Shown piece after piece: positions 42,361 through 53,992 of a stretch of 64,000 nt of DNA. The position numbers were made by a program, and so were the translations under genes. Every line of letters starts with the position of its first letter. Position 1 is the first letter of the stretch. The notes under the pieces were generated by a model that saw only the letters and a list, made by a program, of their open reading frames with translations, made no database searches and was not told the origin of the DNA. Source of the DNA: Calonectria ilicicola (taxonomy: Eukaryota; Ascomycota; Sordariomycetes; Hypocreales; Nectriaceae); the NCBI GenBank assembly GCA_020809705.1, contig CP085827.1:5766001-5830000 (forward strand), written 5' to 3'.

Positions 42361-44135
42361 TATGGGCCGCATGAGGAAGGGCCCTGGGGCATGACCCGGA
42401 AATGCCGTCGTGGTCCCGAAGAGGTGAGGCAAGACACCGAGAGAGGCCTTTCTGTGTGGACAGAGATGGGAACACTAGGTGACATATTACACGTCCCGCC
42501 GAGGCATTTCCCGCGTCGCCGCCCTCCACATTCATGCCCTTTTTTTCGTCTTCTTAACAAGGCTTTGCAGGAAAAACAAAGATGTCATGCGTATGCGTGC
42601 AACATGTCTCGCTGGAGAGATGAGACACTGTCCCATGCGGTGGCGCTCACACACTGTCGCGGCATCTCGAATCCGTGATCGACCTGTCCTGCCGATGTAG
42701 GCGCTTCATCAGTTCTCAGAACGGCAACAATGCAGGCGAGCTGGCGCTGCGACAGGCGCGTAATAGGGGACTGTGGGTACCGACGGCACCCGCCTTCCTG
42801 GCTGCGTCAGTGCAGGGGGGTGCCAGGGCAGCGACGAGGCCCTGGGGGGCTCGGTGAGCCTGACAGCGGGCACCCCGGTCAGCGGGCAACAAAAGAGAGC
42901 AAAAAATACATGACGATTCGTGTCGGGGCTGGTCAGGTCGGGCAGAAATGTGCTCTGCCGTCGGGGCAATGGACAGCGAGAAGAACTACGTAATAGCTAC
43001 TACCAGGCGGGAAAAAAGAGGCGCATGGCCATGAGAAACATGGAGAAATGCCATGCTGTAATAGACGGGTTTGCATGGCCCTGGCCACTCCACGAACCAT
43101 AAATCGGAGGTGGGTCGATGCAAAAATGCCAGTGGGACTTACAGGAAGGGAACAGAGGCACGGCATTGACGGCATTTTACGTCCGTCTTGCCGTCTGGGT
43201 ACCGTGGCTGTACAAGTACAGTGGAAGGGAGCAAACGGGTAATGTAGGAAGATCAAGGGCATGTTTTGGAAGCAGACACGGAATCCGTAAGGAAAGGGCA
43301 CCGTTGGCTGCCCTGCCGGGCTGGAAAATGCGGATGCCCATTTTGTGGATGTGGGATCGCCATGGGTATGCATTTGGGGCCTTTCTTCGGCCATATGTGA
43401 CGAGGGGACCTGTCGTGGCACGTTCCCCAGGGAGAAGCAACTAACTGGACGAGCGAAACCGAGAGCGCACGCGGGGTCGCGGACCAAGAGCAAAGGGAAA
43501 ACAAGAACAAAAAAATGACAGGCCAAGAGCAGGGAATCAAGCAAAAGAAGAGACGGAAGCGAGTGGCCAAGCAAGAATAGAAAAAAAGTAACGAGGCCAA
43601 GGGGATCGTCGATTCGATGCAAGGTCAGCAATAAACACAAGACCGACTTGCACTCACTAACACGCAGTGAAATGAGAGGCTGTCGCCAGCGAGACCAAGT
43701 CCCGTCTGACAGGACACGCCACTCGGGGGCGCGACGGGGAATGGCGTCAGGCAATTCGGGGCAAAAGGCACCTCATGGAGACGCCAGGAACGGGGAACTT
43801 GGGACCTGGGCTTCCGAGCTTCCAATCGGTTCTCGCCCCTAGGCTTTTTTTTTCTTCTTTTTCCTTCTGTGTGTTTTGATTGCCGCCTTGCGATATGTTG
43901 CTCACCTTGGGACATGTCGTCAATGTAAATCAATCTATCTATGTACCTGACCAGTCTTTTTTTTCTTCCCGCGTCCCGTTGGTCTCTTGTATATCCAACG
44001 CACAAACAAAAGGACATTGCCATAAGCGGGAAAAATCTGACCTGCTTGAAATGATGCAGAAATGATTCATATGTGTCATGGGATAGTTAATTAGTCTGAT
44101 CGGAAATCAGGAATCCCCTAAAGAGAAAAAAAAAA

Positions 44136-44154
44136 CACTCACTCACTCACTCAC
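44136..44154. repeat. (CACT)n microsatellite
   Basis: About five copies of the tetramer directly follow an A-run (about 44126-44135). Confidence 0.85.
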
Positions 44155-47100
44155 ACGCAAGCACGCCGCCCTGCGTTTCAAACGTTGCGGTGTGAGCGCT
44201 GGTGTTAATTCGTTGAACCAACTTCCGTAATTGGTTCCGGGCAATGTCGTACCGAAGCCTGCGGACAACGCCCGCGGGAAGAGGCCAAAAAAAAAAGGGC
44301 CTCAAGATTGACCGAGGGTAGAATAGGATGATTTCGGAAAAAAAGGGACCACGAAACGGTAACCAAAGTGAGCAAGAGGAACACACGGACGGAAAGTAGA
44401 AGGGTCAGAAAAAAAGAGGACCAAGAGAATGATCGTCGTCCGTTCATCTTCGGGAAACTGGGGGTACTAGCTGGTGGGTGTGTGCTCTGTTTACCCTGCC
44501 GCAGGGAGACGAGACCGAGGACAAACACCTCATACCGAGGTGAGGCACCTGGGGCGCGCGCGCATCCCCCGGTCAGTCAGCCCAGCCGACAGCGACAGCG
44601 ACGACGACGCCGCCCCCCCAGGGCGCTGTCAAGGTGAGGTACCCAGGCCGGTACTGCGGAGAGGCCTTGCGAGGTACAAGGTCGGGCAAGGGTCTTGTTC
44701 TCTTTGGGATCGCAGACTTTACAAGCCACGAAACATGGGTTTTGGTGCAAATCCAGCCAGAATAAACCATGTGCAGCCCAATCCATGCTGATTCCCGTCA
44801 GTCTCATACATGCACAAATCCGTAAACATATCCAGGACATCAAACGTGTTGGGATATTTTTTTTTCACCCTTCTCTCCTTTTGCTGTCACAGGCTCTTTC
44901 TTGTTACATTGTATGCCCTGTTCCAACACGCAAAGGTCGCGAAAGTGGCACCATGCAGCGTTGCAGCTCCGCTCAGCAAAAACTCAAGCCAGGCCCATTA
45001 ACGGTCAACAGTCAACATCAACATCAAACAGTAAAATTCAGAAACCCACTCCCCGTTCTGAACCGCTGTCCCCTGTTGACGAACCATAGCCTGGGGAACC
45101 TACAGGGCAGCACCACTGCATATGCTTGGCTGGCCCAGCCCCCCAGTCCCCAAATCGTCGTTGGTTCAGCCAGCGGCAATGCTAACGGGGCCACTTGGGC
45201 CTTGTAAAAGTTGACCTCCGACATTGTGGAACCCGCCCCGGCCGGCAGCCGCCGTGATTGGCCGTGGAAGTCCGGAACGAGAATAAAAGCTGCCCACAAT
45301 TACGGACTCACTCAATGGGAAGGATGCATTACATTACAGACGCCGTTTTCAGGGCCTTTGCCCATTTTTTTCCCTTCACCGTCGTCGTGTCGTCTTGCCT
45401 TGTAGTTACAACACAGCATTCAAAGTGGAGTTATGGTTGCGGTGTGAAGTTTCATTCCCCTTGATCCAAGAGCGGGAAGGGAAATCGGTGTAATTATCCT
45501 GGGCCTCTTATTTGTTTTCCCGCTTTTGCCCGCCTTGCGCCCGCAGATCGTGCGGTACGTCATTAATACCCCAAAACCATCACTCGCAGGAACTCAAATG
45601 CCCCAGAGTCAAAGGGGACAGAGGGGCCGTTCAAGGGGGGGGATTTAGGCAAGAGCCAGGGTGAGCAAGGGAGTCGAAAGGGTTGTCGGGGAATCCAGGG
45701 CAGTGATCCTCCAAGGGGACCCGCGGGACACGATGCAGCAACCCGTCCCAGAGCCTTGGGTTAAGGTGAGGGAAATAGGAAGGAAGCCTGGACAAGGGGT
45801 GATCGCCGTGTTATGTGAGGTAGACCCTAAGGTAAAGTTGGGGAAACGGGTGATTTTCGACCTGAGGTCTCGGTCAAGGCGGCGGTGGTGGTGGCTACTA
45901 CATGGAGGCGAAAAGAACCATGTATGACGAAAAACACGAGAAAAAAAAGAGGCGATGCAAGAATGAAACAATGCGGTGTGATACAGTGCTAGATGAGGTG
46001 AGATCCCGAGGGCATCGGGGGCAGGCAAATGCGGACTCTGATGAGACCTTGTGAAGCTGGAATAGGAACAAATGGACTACAGAGGGACTCAGCTCGATAC
46101 CCGAAAAAGCTCACCATTTCTGGGCTACGGTAACGGGGCTGGGGGGGCTCTGGGGCCGGGTGGGCCGAAGACCTTTGGTTGTCGTTGCAACTTCCCCAGT
46201 TGGGCCCTTGGACCATGGTAAGGGAAGCAAAGACGTCAAATGGGAATCCATTCCCAGATTCCTAAATTGGGGCCCCTCTCCGGGCGAAGGGTTCTCGATC
46301 GGCATCCCCCCAGTCCGGATAATGACTTTTTTTTCTTTACCGTTTCTTTCTCGCTTTCCTTTCTTTTCTCCAGGGCTGAGCAGTTGAGCTATGGCGGCCC
46401 GGGTCATCTTTTAGTCTTTCTTCATGCGGTCAATGGGACGGATCTAAGGGACCATAAAAAACACCTAGTCAAAGCAGAGAAGATGTATGGGCATTAGCCA
46501 AAAGCCCGCAACTAACACTAAGCGCGTAGCCGGTGCTGGATTGATGATGCGGGCACCTGGCGAGTGGGCTTTGATCAGTTACGGTGATCGGGAGCTTGGG
46601 CAGCCTACGGCGATGGCGGCGGCGCTAGCGGGGGTGGGTGAGGAGCGAAGGAGCAACAGAGAGGCGGTATGCGGCATAGGTGAGCGAGTGGTGAGCGATC
46701 GGTGACCGCCACACACAGCAGCGCCCACGTTCTGTATCGGAAACCAGACACCGAGAAGCGCGTTTTTTTTTGTGATAGTTTTTTTTTTGGAACCGAGAGA
46801 CCGAAGAGTGTAATTAATCGAGCACGGTAACCTTGAGGGTCAGAAACAGCCGGTTGACGCCGTCATGGGAGGGGCGTGGAAGAATGGAATTAACTGCATG
46901 GCGTCTGTTGCAGGTTGATGCTTGGGTGGTACTGTGCAGTACCGATCAGGGTACATCATTCCTCATGCAGTAGTCTGTAATTTGTGTCCAGTGCCATTCC
47001 TCCTTCCTCTAAGAGCTGAGCTGTAACTTTGAGCCCGTGTAATTTGTCCAGCAGGCGGCTATGCGAGTCGGCACTGCACTACAACCTTTGGTGCTTATTG

Positions 47101-47894
47101 GGAGGGGTGAGTGAGGCCGCCCATGGGTCCTTCAGGACAGGCTACGGAAGGGGGGTGGTGACTTTTTGTGTTTTGGGGGGATGGCATCCAACGAGCACGC
47201 AGCAATAAGCATGTGCTTGTATTCTCAGGGCTGGAATTACGGGATCGTCATTTATCATTGTGATTTGAATTGCGCGGATATATCACCGGGGGTGTGGTGG
47301 CTGGGGGGAGGGGGATCAATCAGTACGTGCAGAGTACGTCTGCGGCGCGTATAGGCGCTGTACCGCCAGTATGCGAAATGCCGGCAAGCTTGACTTTAAA
47401 GTGTCGGGCGGCAGGTGGTTGCGGCCGTGTCGCATGTTGCATCTGGAACACCGCGCCCCCGTCCGTTATTAGCGGCGCATTAGGCCAGCAAAACAGAGCC
47501 AGAGGAGAGAAAAAAAAAAGGTCCGGCCAGGTTTTACGGGATGCTACACACCCCCTGGCCCTTTTTGGAGCCCAACCGAACAGGAAAAACAAAAGGGAAA
47601 AAGAAAAGGACCAGAGACGAGGAGGGCACGGGCAGGCAACGGCTCCAAGCTGGGCGTGGTTGTCGGGACAAGTAGGGAAGAAGAAACAGGTCAGTCAGTA
47701 ATAGGGCCCCGTGTATTGGTTGTGTACCACGACATGTAGCTGCGAGGTACTCGCTCCGTCTGCTCGGGGATGTGGTTCCTTGGGCCGTGAGCTCGTGCCT
47801 TGGTCTGGTTGCGCCTTGTGGCCATCCCACATCCACATTTCGACATCCACTCCCCGTAAAGCTGAAGGTGAGGTGAGCGAGGGCAGAGGTCCTC

Positions 47895-47914
47895 TTTTTT
47901 TTTTTTTTTTTTTT
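47895..47914. repeat. Poly-T tract (20 nt)
   Basis: Uninterrupted T-run about 730 bp upstream of the glutamate decarboxylase start. Confidence 0.9.
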
Positions 47915-48648
47915 GTCTGGCCGCGAGTGACAAGTTCCATGGGCAATGCTCGCTCGCTCCCCCTTCTGGCTTGTCCAAGTTCCACATCTTGCCATGTTGC
48001 CCCATGTATTCCCGTCGTAGCTGTCTTCTGCCGCTGTCCCTGAAATTCCTCATGCTCAGTGCAAAAAGTATTTAACTTGTCAGCCTCTCTTCCGTCCAGC
48101 TGCCATTCTGATCCCCTCCGCTCCCGTTCTCGTTATCGCTTCAAACGCATCCTTCACCTCTTACACACTGCATTCAACCCGCATCCAGGCGCCCCCTCCA
48201 CCGGCCCTGTCAGCTTCAGCTTCGTAAAAAAACCAATACACGAGAAGGACTCCCAGCACCTCGTTGGCTCCCTCTTTTTTGTTTTTTTGTGATCAACTTA
48301 TACCATCCTATCAACAGCTCTTTTCACCCCTCTTCTTTCTGCAGGCTTGCATTAAACGCAAAGCACACCAACCCCCATCCTCTCTAAAGCTTCACCATCC
48401 CTGGTGGCCCCCCCATCCCACGCTTTTTTGCCTTGGTGTAACTCTCCACAGCCACGCACCAATACAAGATAGCACACCACCCACTCTAACTCAACACCTC
48501 ACAACTCCACGTTGCACACGGCTTTTACGGCACGCTCCTCTGCCGCCACACCCGTCGCCCGTCGCACCCTAGCTGAGCTTAGCTGACGGAACCCCCTATT
48601 TCATCTGCTTGCCCACGTCACTATATTACCCCTCTTCTCCCCCCCATC

Positions 48649-50777
48649 ATGAGTTCAGTAGAAAACACAGAACCCAACGAGGTTTCTGAATCTATCCCCA
48701 TCATTGAAACCTCTGACGACGATACCTCTGCCCCTACCACCAACGGTACCAACGGCGTTCACAAGACCAACGGACACTCTACCCCTTCCTACATTGAAAG
48801 CATGTCTCATCTCTCCGTTGTCAAGGAGCGCGACTCCGACGCCGTGTCGGTCCGCTCAACGAGCTCGCGCGCCTCTCGCCGCCCTCAGATGCAGCTCACC
48901 AACTACGAGGATGAGTTCACCACCAGTGTCTACGGCTCTCGCTTTGCCGGCATGGACCTGCCCCGCCACCACATGCCCGAGTGCGAGATGCCCAAGGACA
49001 TTGCCTACCGCATGATCAAGGACGACCTGAGCCTGGACAACAACCCTATGCTCAAGTAAGTGCCCTACAGCTGCTCAACGCGCATTCTCAGGTGCAATTG
49101 ACTGACTGTGTTCGCTCTGCAGCCTCGCTTCCTTTGTCACCACCTACATGGTACGTCTATGACGAAATGGCCTTCTGGCTCACTTCCGGCCCCATTCTTT
49201 TTTTTAGTGACAGCTTGGCATCCTTGGTGCTCCCGCGGCGCCAATGCAGGTCACTAACCCCCCGCAAGCGCGGGCCCTGTCTTGGCTTCTGGGGCCTTCT
49301 CCACCAGCCCTAACACTACCTCAACTACTGGCCATCGCGATGGCTTCACTGCCATTGAGCTGCGCATATGCACCCCAAAACAACCATCTTTGAGGAAATC
49401 AGCTTGCTAACATGTGATTTTCCCACTACAGGAAGACGAAGCCGAGAAGCTCATGGCTGAGTCCTTCTCCAAGAACTTCATCGATTACGAGGAGTACCCT
49501 CAATCGGCCGACATCCAGAACCGCTGTGTCAACATGATCGGCGACCTCTTCCACGCCCCCGCCGGCACTTCTGTCGGTACCTCTACCGTCGGTTCCTCCG
49601 AAGCTATCATGCTTGCCGTTCTGGCCATGAAGAAGCGCTGGAAGAACCGCCGCCAAGCCGAGGGCAAGAGCACCGAGAACCCCAACATTGTCATGTCCTC
49701 AGCCGTCCAGGTCTGCTGGGAGAAGGCAACCCGCTACTTTGAGATTGACGAGAAGCTCGTCTACTGCACATCAGACCGCTACGTCATGGACCCCGATGAG
49801 TGTGTCGACCTGTGCGACGAGAACACCATCGGTATCTGTGCCATTCTCGGTACCACCTACACTGGTGAGTACGAGGACGTGAAGGCGATCAACGACCTCC
49901 TCGTCGAGCGAGGCATTGATGTCCCCATCCACGTCGATGCCGCCAGTGGTGGTTTCGTCGCCCCCTTCGTCGTTCCCGACCTTGAGTGGGACTTCCGATG
50001 TGAAAAGGTCGTCTCCATCAACGTCTCTGGCCACAAGTACGGTCTTGTCTACCCCGGTGTCGGTTGGGTCATCTGGCGTGACCCCCAGTACCTCCCCCAG
50101 GAGCTGGTCTTCAACATCAACTACCTTGGTGCTGACCAGTCCTCTTTCACCCTCAACTTCTCCAAGGGTGCGTCACAAGTTATTGGCCAGTACTACCAGC
50201 TCATCCGTCTGGGTAAGCATGGTTACCGTGCCATCATGAGCAACCTGACCCGAACTGCCGACTACCTGACCGACACCCTCGAGAAGAAGGGCTTCGTCAT
50301 CATGTCGGAGCGCTCTGGTGCTGGTCTGCCTCTGGTTGCCTTCCGCTTCCGCACCTCTGAGGAGGGTGGCCCCGAGGAGCGCCACTACGACGAGTTTGCT
50401 CTCGCTCACCACCTGCGTTCGCGTGGTTGGGTTGTCCCTGCCTACACCATGGCTCCCAACTCCAACGTAAAGATGTTGCGTGTTGTCGTCCGTGAGGACT
50501 TCACCAAGAGCCGCTGCGACTCTCTTATTAGCGACATCGTCCTCTGCCTTGGTCTCCTTGACCAGACCGATCGGGAAACCATTAAGAAGCGCGAGGACTA
50601 CATTAAGCAGCACATTTCTACTGTGGGCAAGGGCAAGCACGCCCACCCCGTTTACTCAGTGAGTCAACCCTCCATTTCAAGTCAATTTCTTTTTTTCCAG
50701 AACACGGCTAACATGTGCAACAGAATGAGACCCACTCTCTCCAGGGCAAGACGGGCAAGACTCATGCTATTTGCTAA
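48649..50777 (+). CDS. gad1: Glutamate decarboxylase
   Basis: Exons 48649-49055, 49123-49150, 49432-50658 and 50724-50777 give 571 aa. The enzyme is PLP-dependent and converts glutamate to GABA and CO2 in the cytosol, feeding the GABA shunt and acid or redox stress responses. The PLP lysine is Lys347 in [14 protein letters not shown]. Other group II decarboxylase motifs are [35 protein letters not shown] and [19 protein letters not shown] Ser/Thr-rich N-terminus of about 80 residues precedes the conserved core. The last exon encodes only [17 protein letters not shown]; the intron before it has a GCTAAC branch point and a CAG acceptor. Exon 2 is only 28 nt and intron 2 is 281 nt, far longer than the others, so splice variants are possible. 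Confidence 0.95.
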
Positions 50778-53140
50778 AGAATTAGACGGGAGCGATCATT
50801 GGCACGGCGTCGTACGGTGTATCTTGTTTATTATTGGGTAGCTGGCTTCCTTATACAGGCCCATCATGACTTGATTTTTGGATAAGACCTTAAATACATG
50901 GCGTCTCTGCTTTAACCACGCAACCTGTTTTACTTTCCCCCCACGCAAGTGATGTATGTCTTGTGATGAATGCAACATAGATGAACGTGGGCCGATGATG
51001 GCGGATTGAGCAGCATAGCCACATGGAAAGTGGAATTTCCTAGAGCCTCACTTCGCCCTGTCTGATGACTTGCGCGTTTTTCTACTACGAACCACACGCT
51101 CGTGAACGTGGCCATGCCAAGTAACGTGAGTGGAAGCTCGTAAGCCATGGCGCACAAGACACGATGTAAGACAGTCAAATGACTAGGTCCCCCCGGCTAG
51201 AGCTTTGGGAATGCCAAGGAACATGTGCGTTTGAAGATGGGTGACCTGCTGAATGGTTGTATTTTGCAAATTTATTTCTTGAACGTCGGGTCCCTTTTCC
51301 CCCCTTGTATTTGGAGTCATCTAGAGCTTGTAATCAAGGTCCCATGGCTTCAACCAGAGCCTCCTCCTGATCAAAATTGCATCGATCAATGGTACAAATG
51401 GTATACCTTTTCCCAACTCCAATTCTACCATTCACAGTACCTTTTATCCCCAAGTGCAAGCCTATCGGCACCTAGTCCCTGCCCCTCCCCCCACGATTTG
51501 CATTTTTTTTTTTTTTTTTTTTTAGATGCGCGCCCCCTCCCTCCATTCCCTGCCTGCCCACCAACACGGCCACGATAAGAATCGGGGGGCAGGGGAGTGG
51601 AGTCTGATGATCTCCCGAACATCCCGTCCGTGTTGACGTCGACGTGCTGCTGGTGCGGGGGACTAAGCCCTATTAGATGACCGATCCTCTCTTGTCAATG
51701 ATGGACGTCATGTTGCATTTCTAGAGCATTGATACATTTCGCGCATTGTAGAAACTACACTGTACGCGCAACTCACTACACCACACTTGATTGAATCAAC
51801 GGCCATCGCCCGACCAACACTCGTCTTCCTGCACTTCTGGGGTACAAAAGTTGCACACACATGCTTAGGAGGGCAAGATAGCTACGGAGAGCGTATTTGA
51901 GACAAATTCCTAGACAATTCTCCTAAAGTATCTCAAGGGAGAATACCAACAACACAGAAAAACCACAAAGAAGGGCTGCCCTCTATTAGTAGGACCAATA
52001 ACTTACTGTACCTAAACAAATATACTGAAATCCACCCTGCGCCTGACCGGGCCACCCGCAAAGCTGTGACTCATAGTAGCTTGCCTGCTCACCCACCCAT
52101 CCAGAAGGCGCGCGCCCACTCGGTATTTGTCGCCTTCTAGCAGTTTTGCTTAACAAGCCGGAAGAGGCCTGGCGCTTGCCGGTGGGTTAGTCTAACTGCA
52201 CGTACTCACCTCTTACCTCTAGAGGTTGTTTCGAAATCCATATCCCACTTTTCCACCCTTACAACATCACAACACAACGAATTCTTAGTCAGATAATAAA
52301 AGAATTATATTTATAGTGTCGCCTAGTTCAATAAGCACCATCATAATATTTATATTTTATTGCATTTTGCTGTAGTGGATGTGGCGTTGCAAGTCAATGA
52401 CTGTAGGTCAAGGACGCCTCTGACTTTTAAGGTTGTAATCTTGAATTTCAGCAAAACTAACAACTGTGCCAAAAAAAAAAAAAAAAACCCCCCACACACA
52501 GAGAGAGATATGGCCAAGCAGCGCCTTCCCCGAATAATACATGTATGTGACTTTTTATCCAAATCTACGCAGAATAGGAAAGCATCGCTTAACGAATGAG
52601 AGTCTTGGAATCCGACCTAAAAGCGATAAGTACTCATCAGGTTTTCTGTCACCGCATCAAACTCCCCAGTATGTATTCATTTATTTATTTACACTGGGAG
52701 TCAACGAGAAAATTAGACAAAAGGACAATAATCCAGGTGTTGTGCTAGGAATATGATGACCTCTGCCGAGAGGCGCTGAGCGACAAAGTAGTGGGTGGGC
52801 TAGTCGCTGATGTGCTAGCTGGCAATTAGCGTAGACAAAGGGTTTGGCTTATGTGTGGGATAGGCGAAGATGCGGGAGAGATGGAAAGGATATAGTGGAG
52901 CTGGTGGAGGCATCGGGGGAAAGAATGGCCTTCTGAATATCCAATATGCCGAAATGACGGTCCTGGAAGAGACTGGTCTCTTCTGGAAAAAAAAAAAAGG
53001 GGGGGGATGCGATGACGGCTTAGCATATCAGACACTGTTGCCAGACAGTCTCTTTTTTATCGAAAGAGTTTTTTTTCCCCTCTAGAGTAAAATAGGGATC
53101 AAATCTTAATCACACCATATTGACGGCACTGTCGTGATTC
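50778..53140. other. Intergenic region between glutamate decarboxylase and the small secreted protein
   Basis: These 2.4 kb hold the two convergent 3' flanks. A T-run (51503-51523) and an A-run (52471-52487) stand out. No coding content is recognised; the sequence turns AT-rich beyond about 52250. Confidence 0.55.
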
Positions 53141-53992
53141 TCACACGCGAGCTATGTTCCCACCAATGGCGCCTTTCCTCCCTCCATACATCTTCATCTT
53201 CTTCTTCTCCACATCCAAATCAATCATGGTGTCGCCTTGGGCCGGTTTATCCCAATTTTCCCTAGAATTGCTATCCAAGAACTCCCTGTCTAACTTGTGG
53301 CCCCTAAACTGGGGGATCTTGCCACGGGTGAAGCCCTCGTTGTCCGGGCAGATGGGCATACCGCGCCAGCCCCGGCCGTACTCCTTGTCCCACGGCTTAA
53401 TGTAAACAGAGGAAGATCCGGCGTCGCCGCAAGTTTTGTTCATGAGGACCTCGGCCTCCTCGTACTGGGCCTCGCTGCAATAGTCCTCCTGCCCCAGCTT
53501 CCACTTGCGGTTGCAGACGTAGACAGCCACGCTGCCGCGCAGAGATAGTTCGATGTGCGACTGGGAGAAGGGATACAGCGAACACCAGTTGTAAAGACTC
53601 TGTTTGGACGCCCAGTGGTCGTCCTTGTGGAGCGGGTGGTGGATGTCGCGGAGGCACTCTACCTTGACTTGGCCCGGCAAATCAGGGATTGGGAGGCGCA
53701 CCGCGTCGTGGTGGATGTCGACGTTGACCTTGTCAATACTGGCATGGTCCGAGTTCTCGTCGATAGTGATGGAATACTCGCCTGTGCCAGCCCATTCGTA
53801 ATGCTCTTGTCGCTCCGGTACTGTCCAAGAAGACTTCGGTACTGTCCAAGAGGAGCTGGCGCGTCTCACGAGTGGTTTAGCATCTGGGTCAGGTGAATAA
53901 TGGATACGGTAGTCGCCATCAGGAAGGTCGTGGGGGATTCTAAAGGCGCGTACCCCTGTGTAAAGGAGGCATACGAATACAAACGACTTCAT
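53141..53992 (-). CDS. Small secreted Cys-containing protein of unknown function
   Basis: A single exon of 283 aa. A signal peptide (MKSFVFVCLLYTGVRA) is followed by a short propeptide-like segment ending in LVRR, a possible Kex2 site. Just after it comes a tandem SSWTVPK / SSWTVPE duplication of 21 bp. The mature part has six Cys (in VECLRD, NWCSLY, VYVCNR, DYCSEA, NKTCGD and PICPDN), all between about residues 105 and 220, which could form three disulfides. The C-terminus is basic (EKKKMKMYGGRKG). I do not recognise the family. Size, secretion and even Cys number resemble candidate effectors or extracellular antimicrobials, but no such role is shown by the sequence. Confidence 0.75.
   Translation of the reverse strand: MKSFVFVCLLYTGVRAFRIPHDLPDGDYRIHYSPDPDAKPLVRRASSSWTVPKSSWTVPERQEHYEWAGTGEYSITIDENSDHASIDKVNVDIHHDAVRLPIPDLPGQVKVECLRDIHHPLHKDDHWASKQSLYNWCSLYPFSQSHIELSLRGSVAVYVCNRKWKLGQEDYCSEAQYEEAEVLMNKTCGDAGSSSVYIKPWDKEYGRGWRGMPICPDNEGFTRGKIPQFRGHKLDREFLDSNSRENWDKPAQGDTMIDLDVEKKKMKMYGGRKGAIGGNIARV

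Larger units (their letters stand above)
41599..48648. other. 7-kb gene-free stretch upstream of glutamate decarboxylase
   Basis: I find no exon chain or family motif on either strand. The sequence is not AT-rich. It includes a (GCG)n run at 42341-42360, a (CACT)n run at 44136-44154, and a T-run of 20 at 47895-47914. From about 48050 to 48648 it becomes C- and CT-rich, as expected for the 5' leader of the next gene. The rest is most simply a long promoter and leader or non-coding transcript region. Confidence 0.5.

Noticed and set aside
41650..42432. 260-codon minus-strand frame
   Set aside because: Low-complexity Pro/Ala/Ser composition, overlapping rival frames and no recognisable domain; most likely chance in GC-rich non-coding DNA.
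42933..43754. 273-codon minus-strand frame with Leu-rich stretches
   Set aside because: It has hydrophobic runs but no ordered topology or family motif, and the hydrophobic segment comes from an A-rich plus strand.
50173..50646. 157-codon minus-strand frame
   Set aside because: Antisense to the main glutamate decarboxylase exon.
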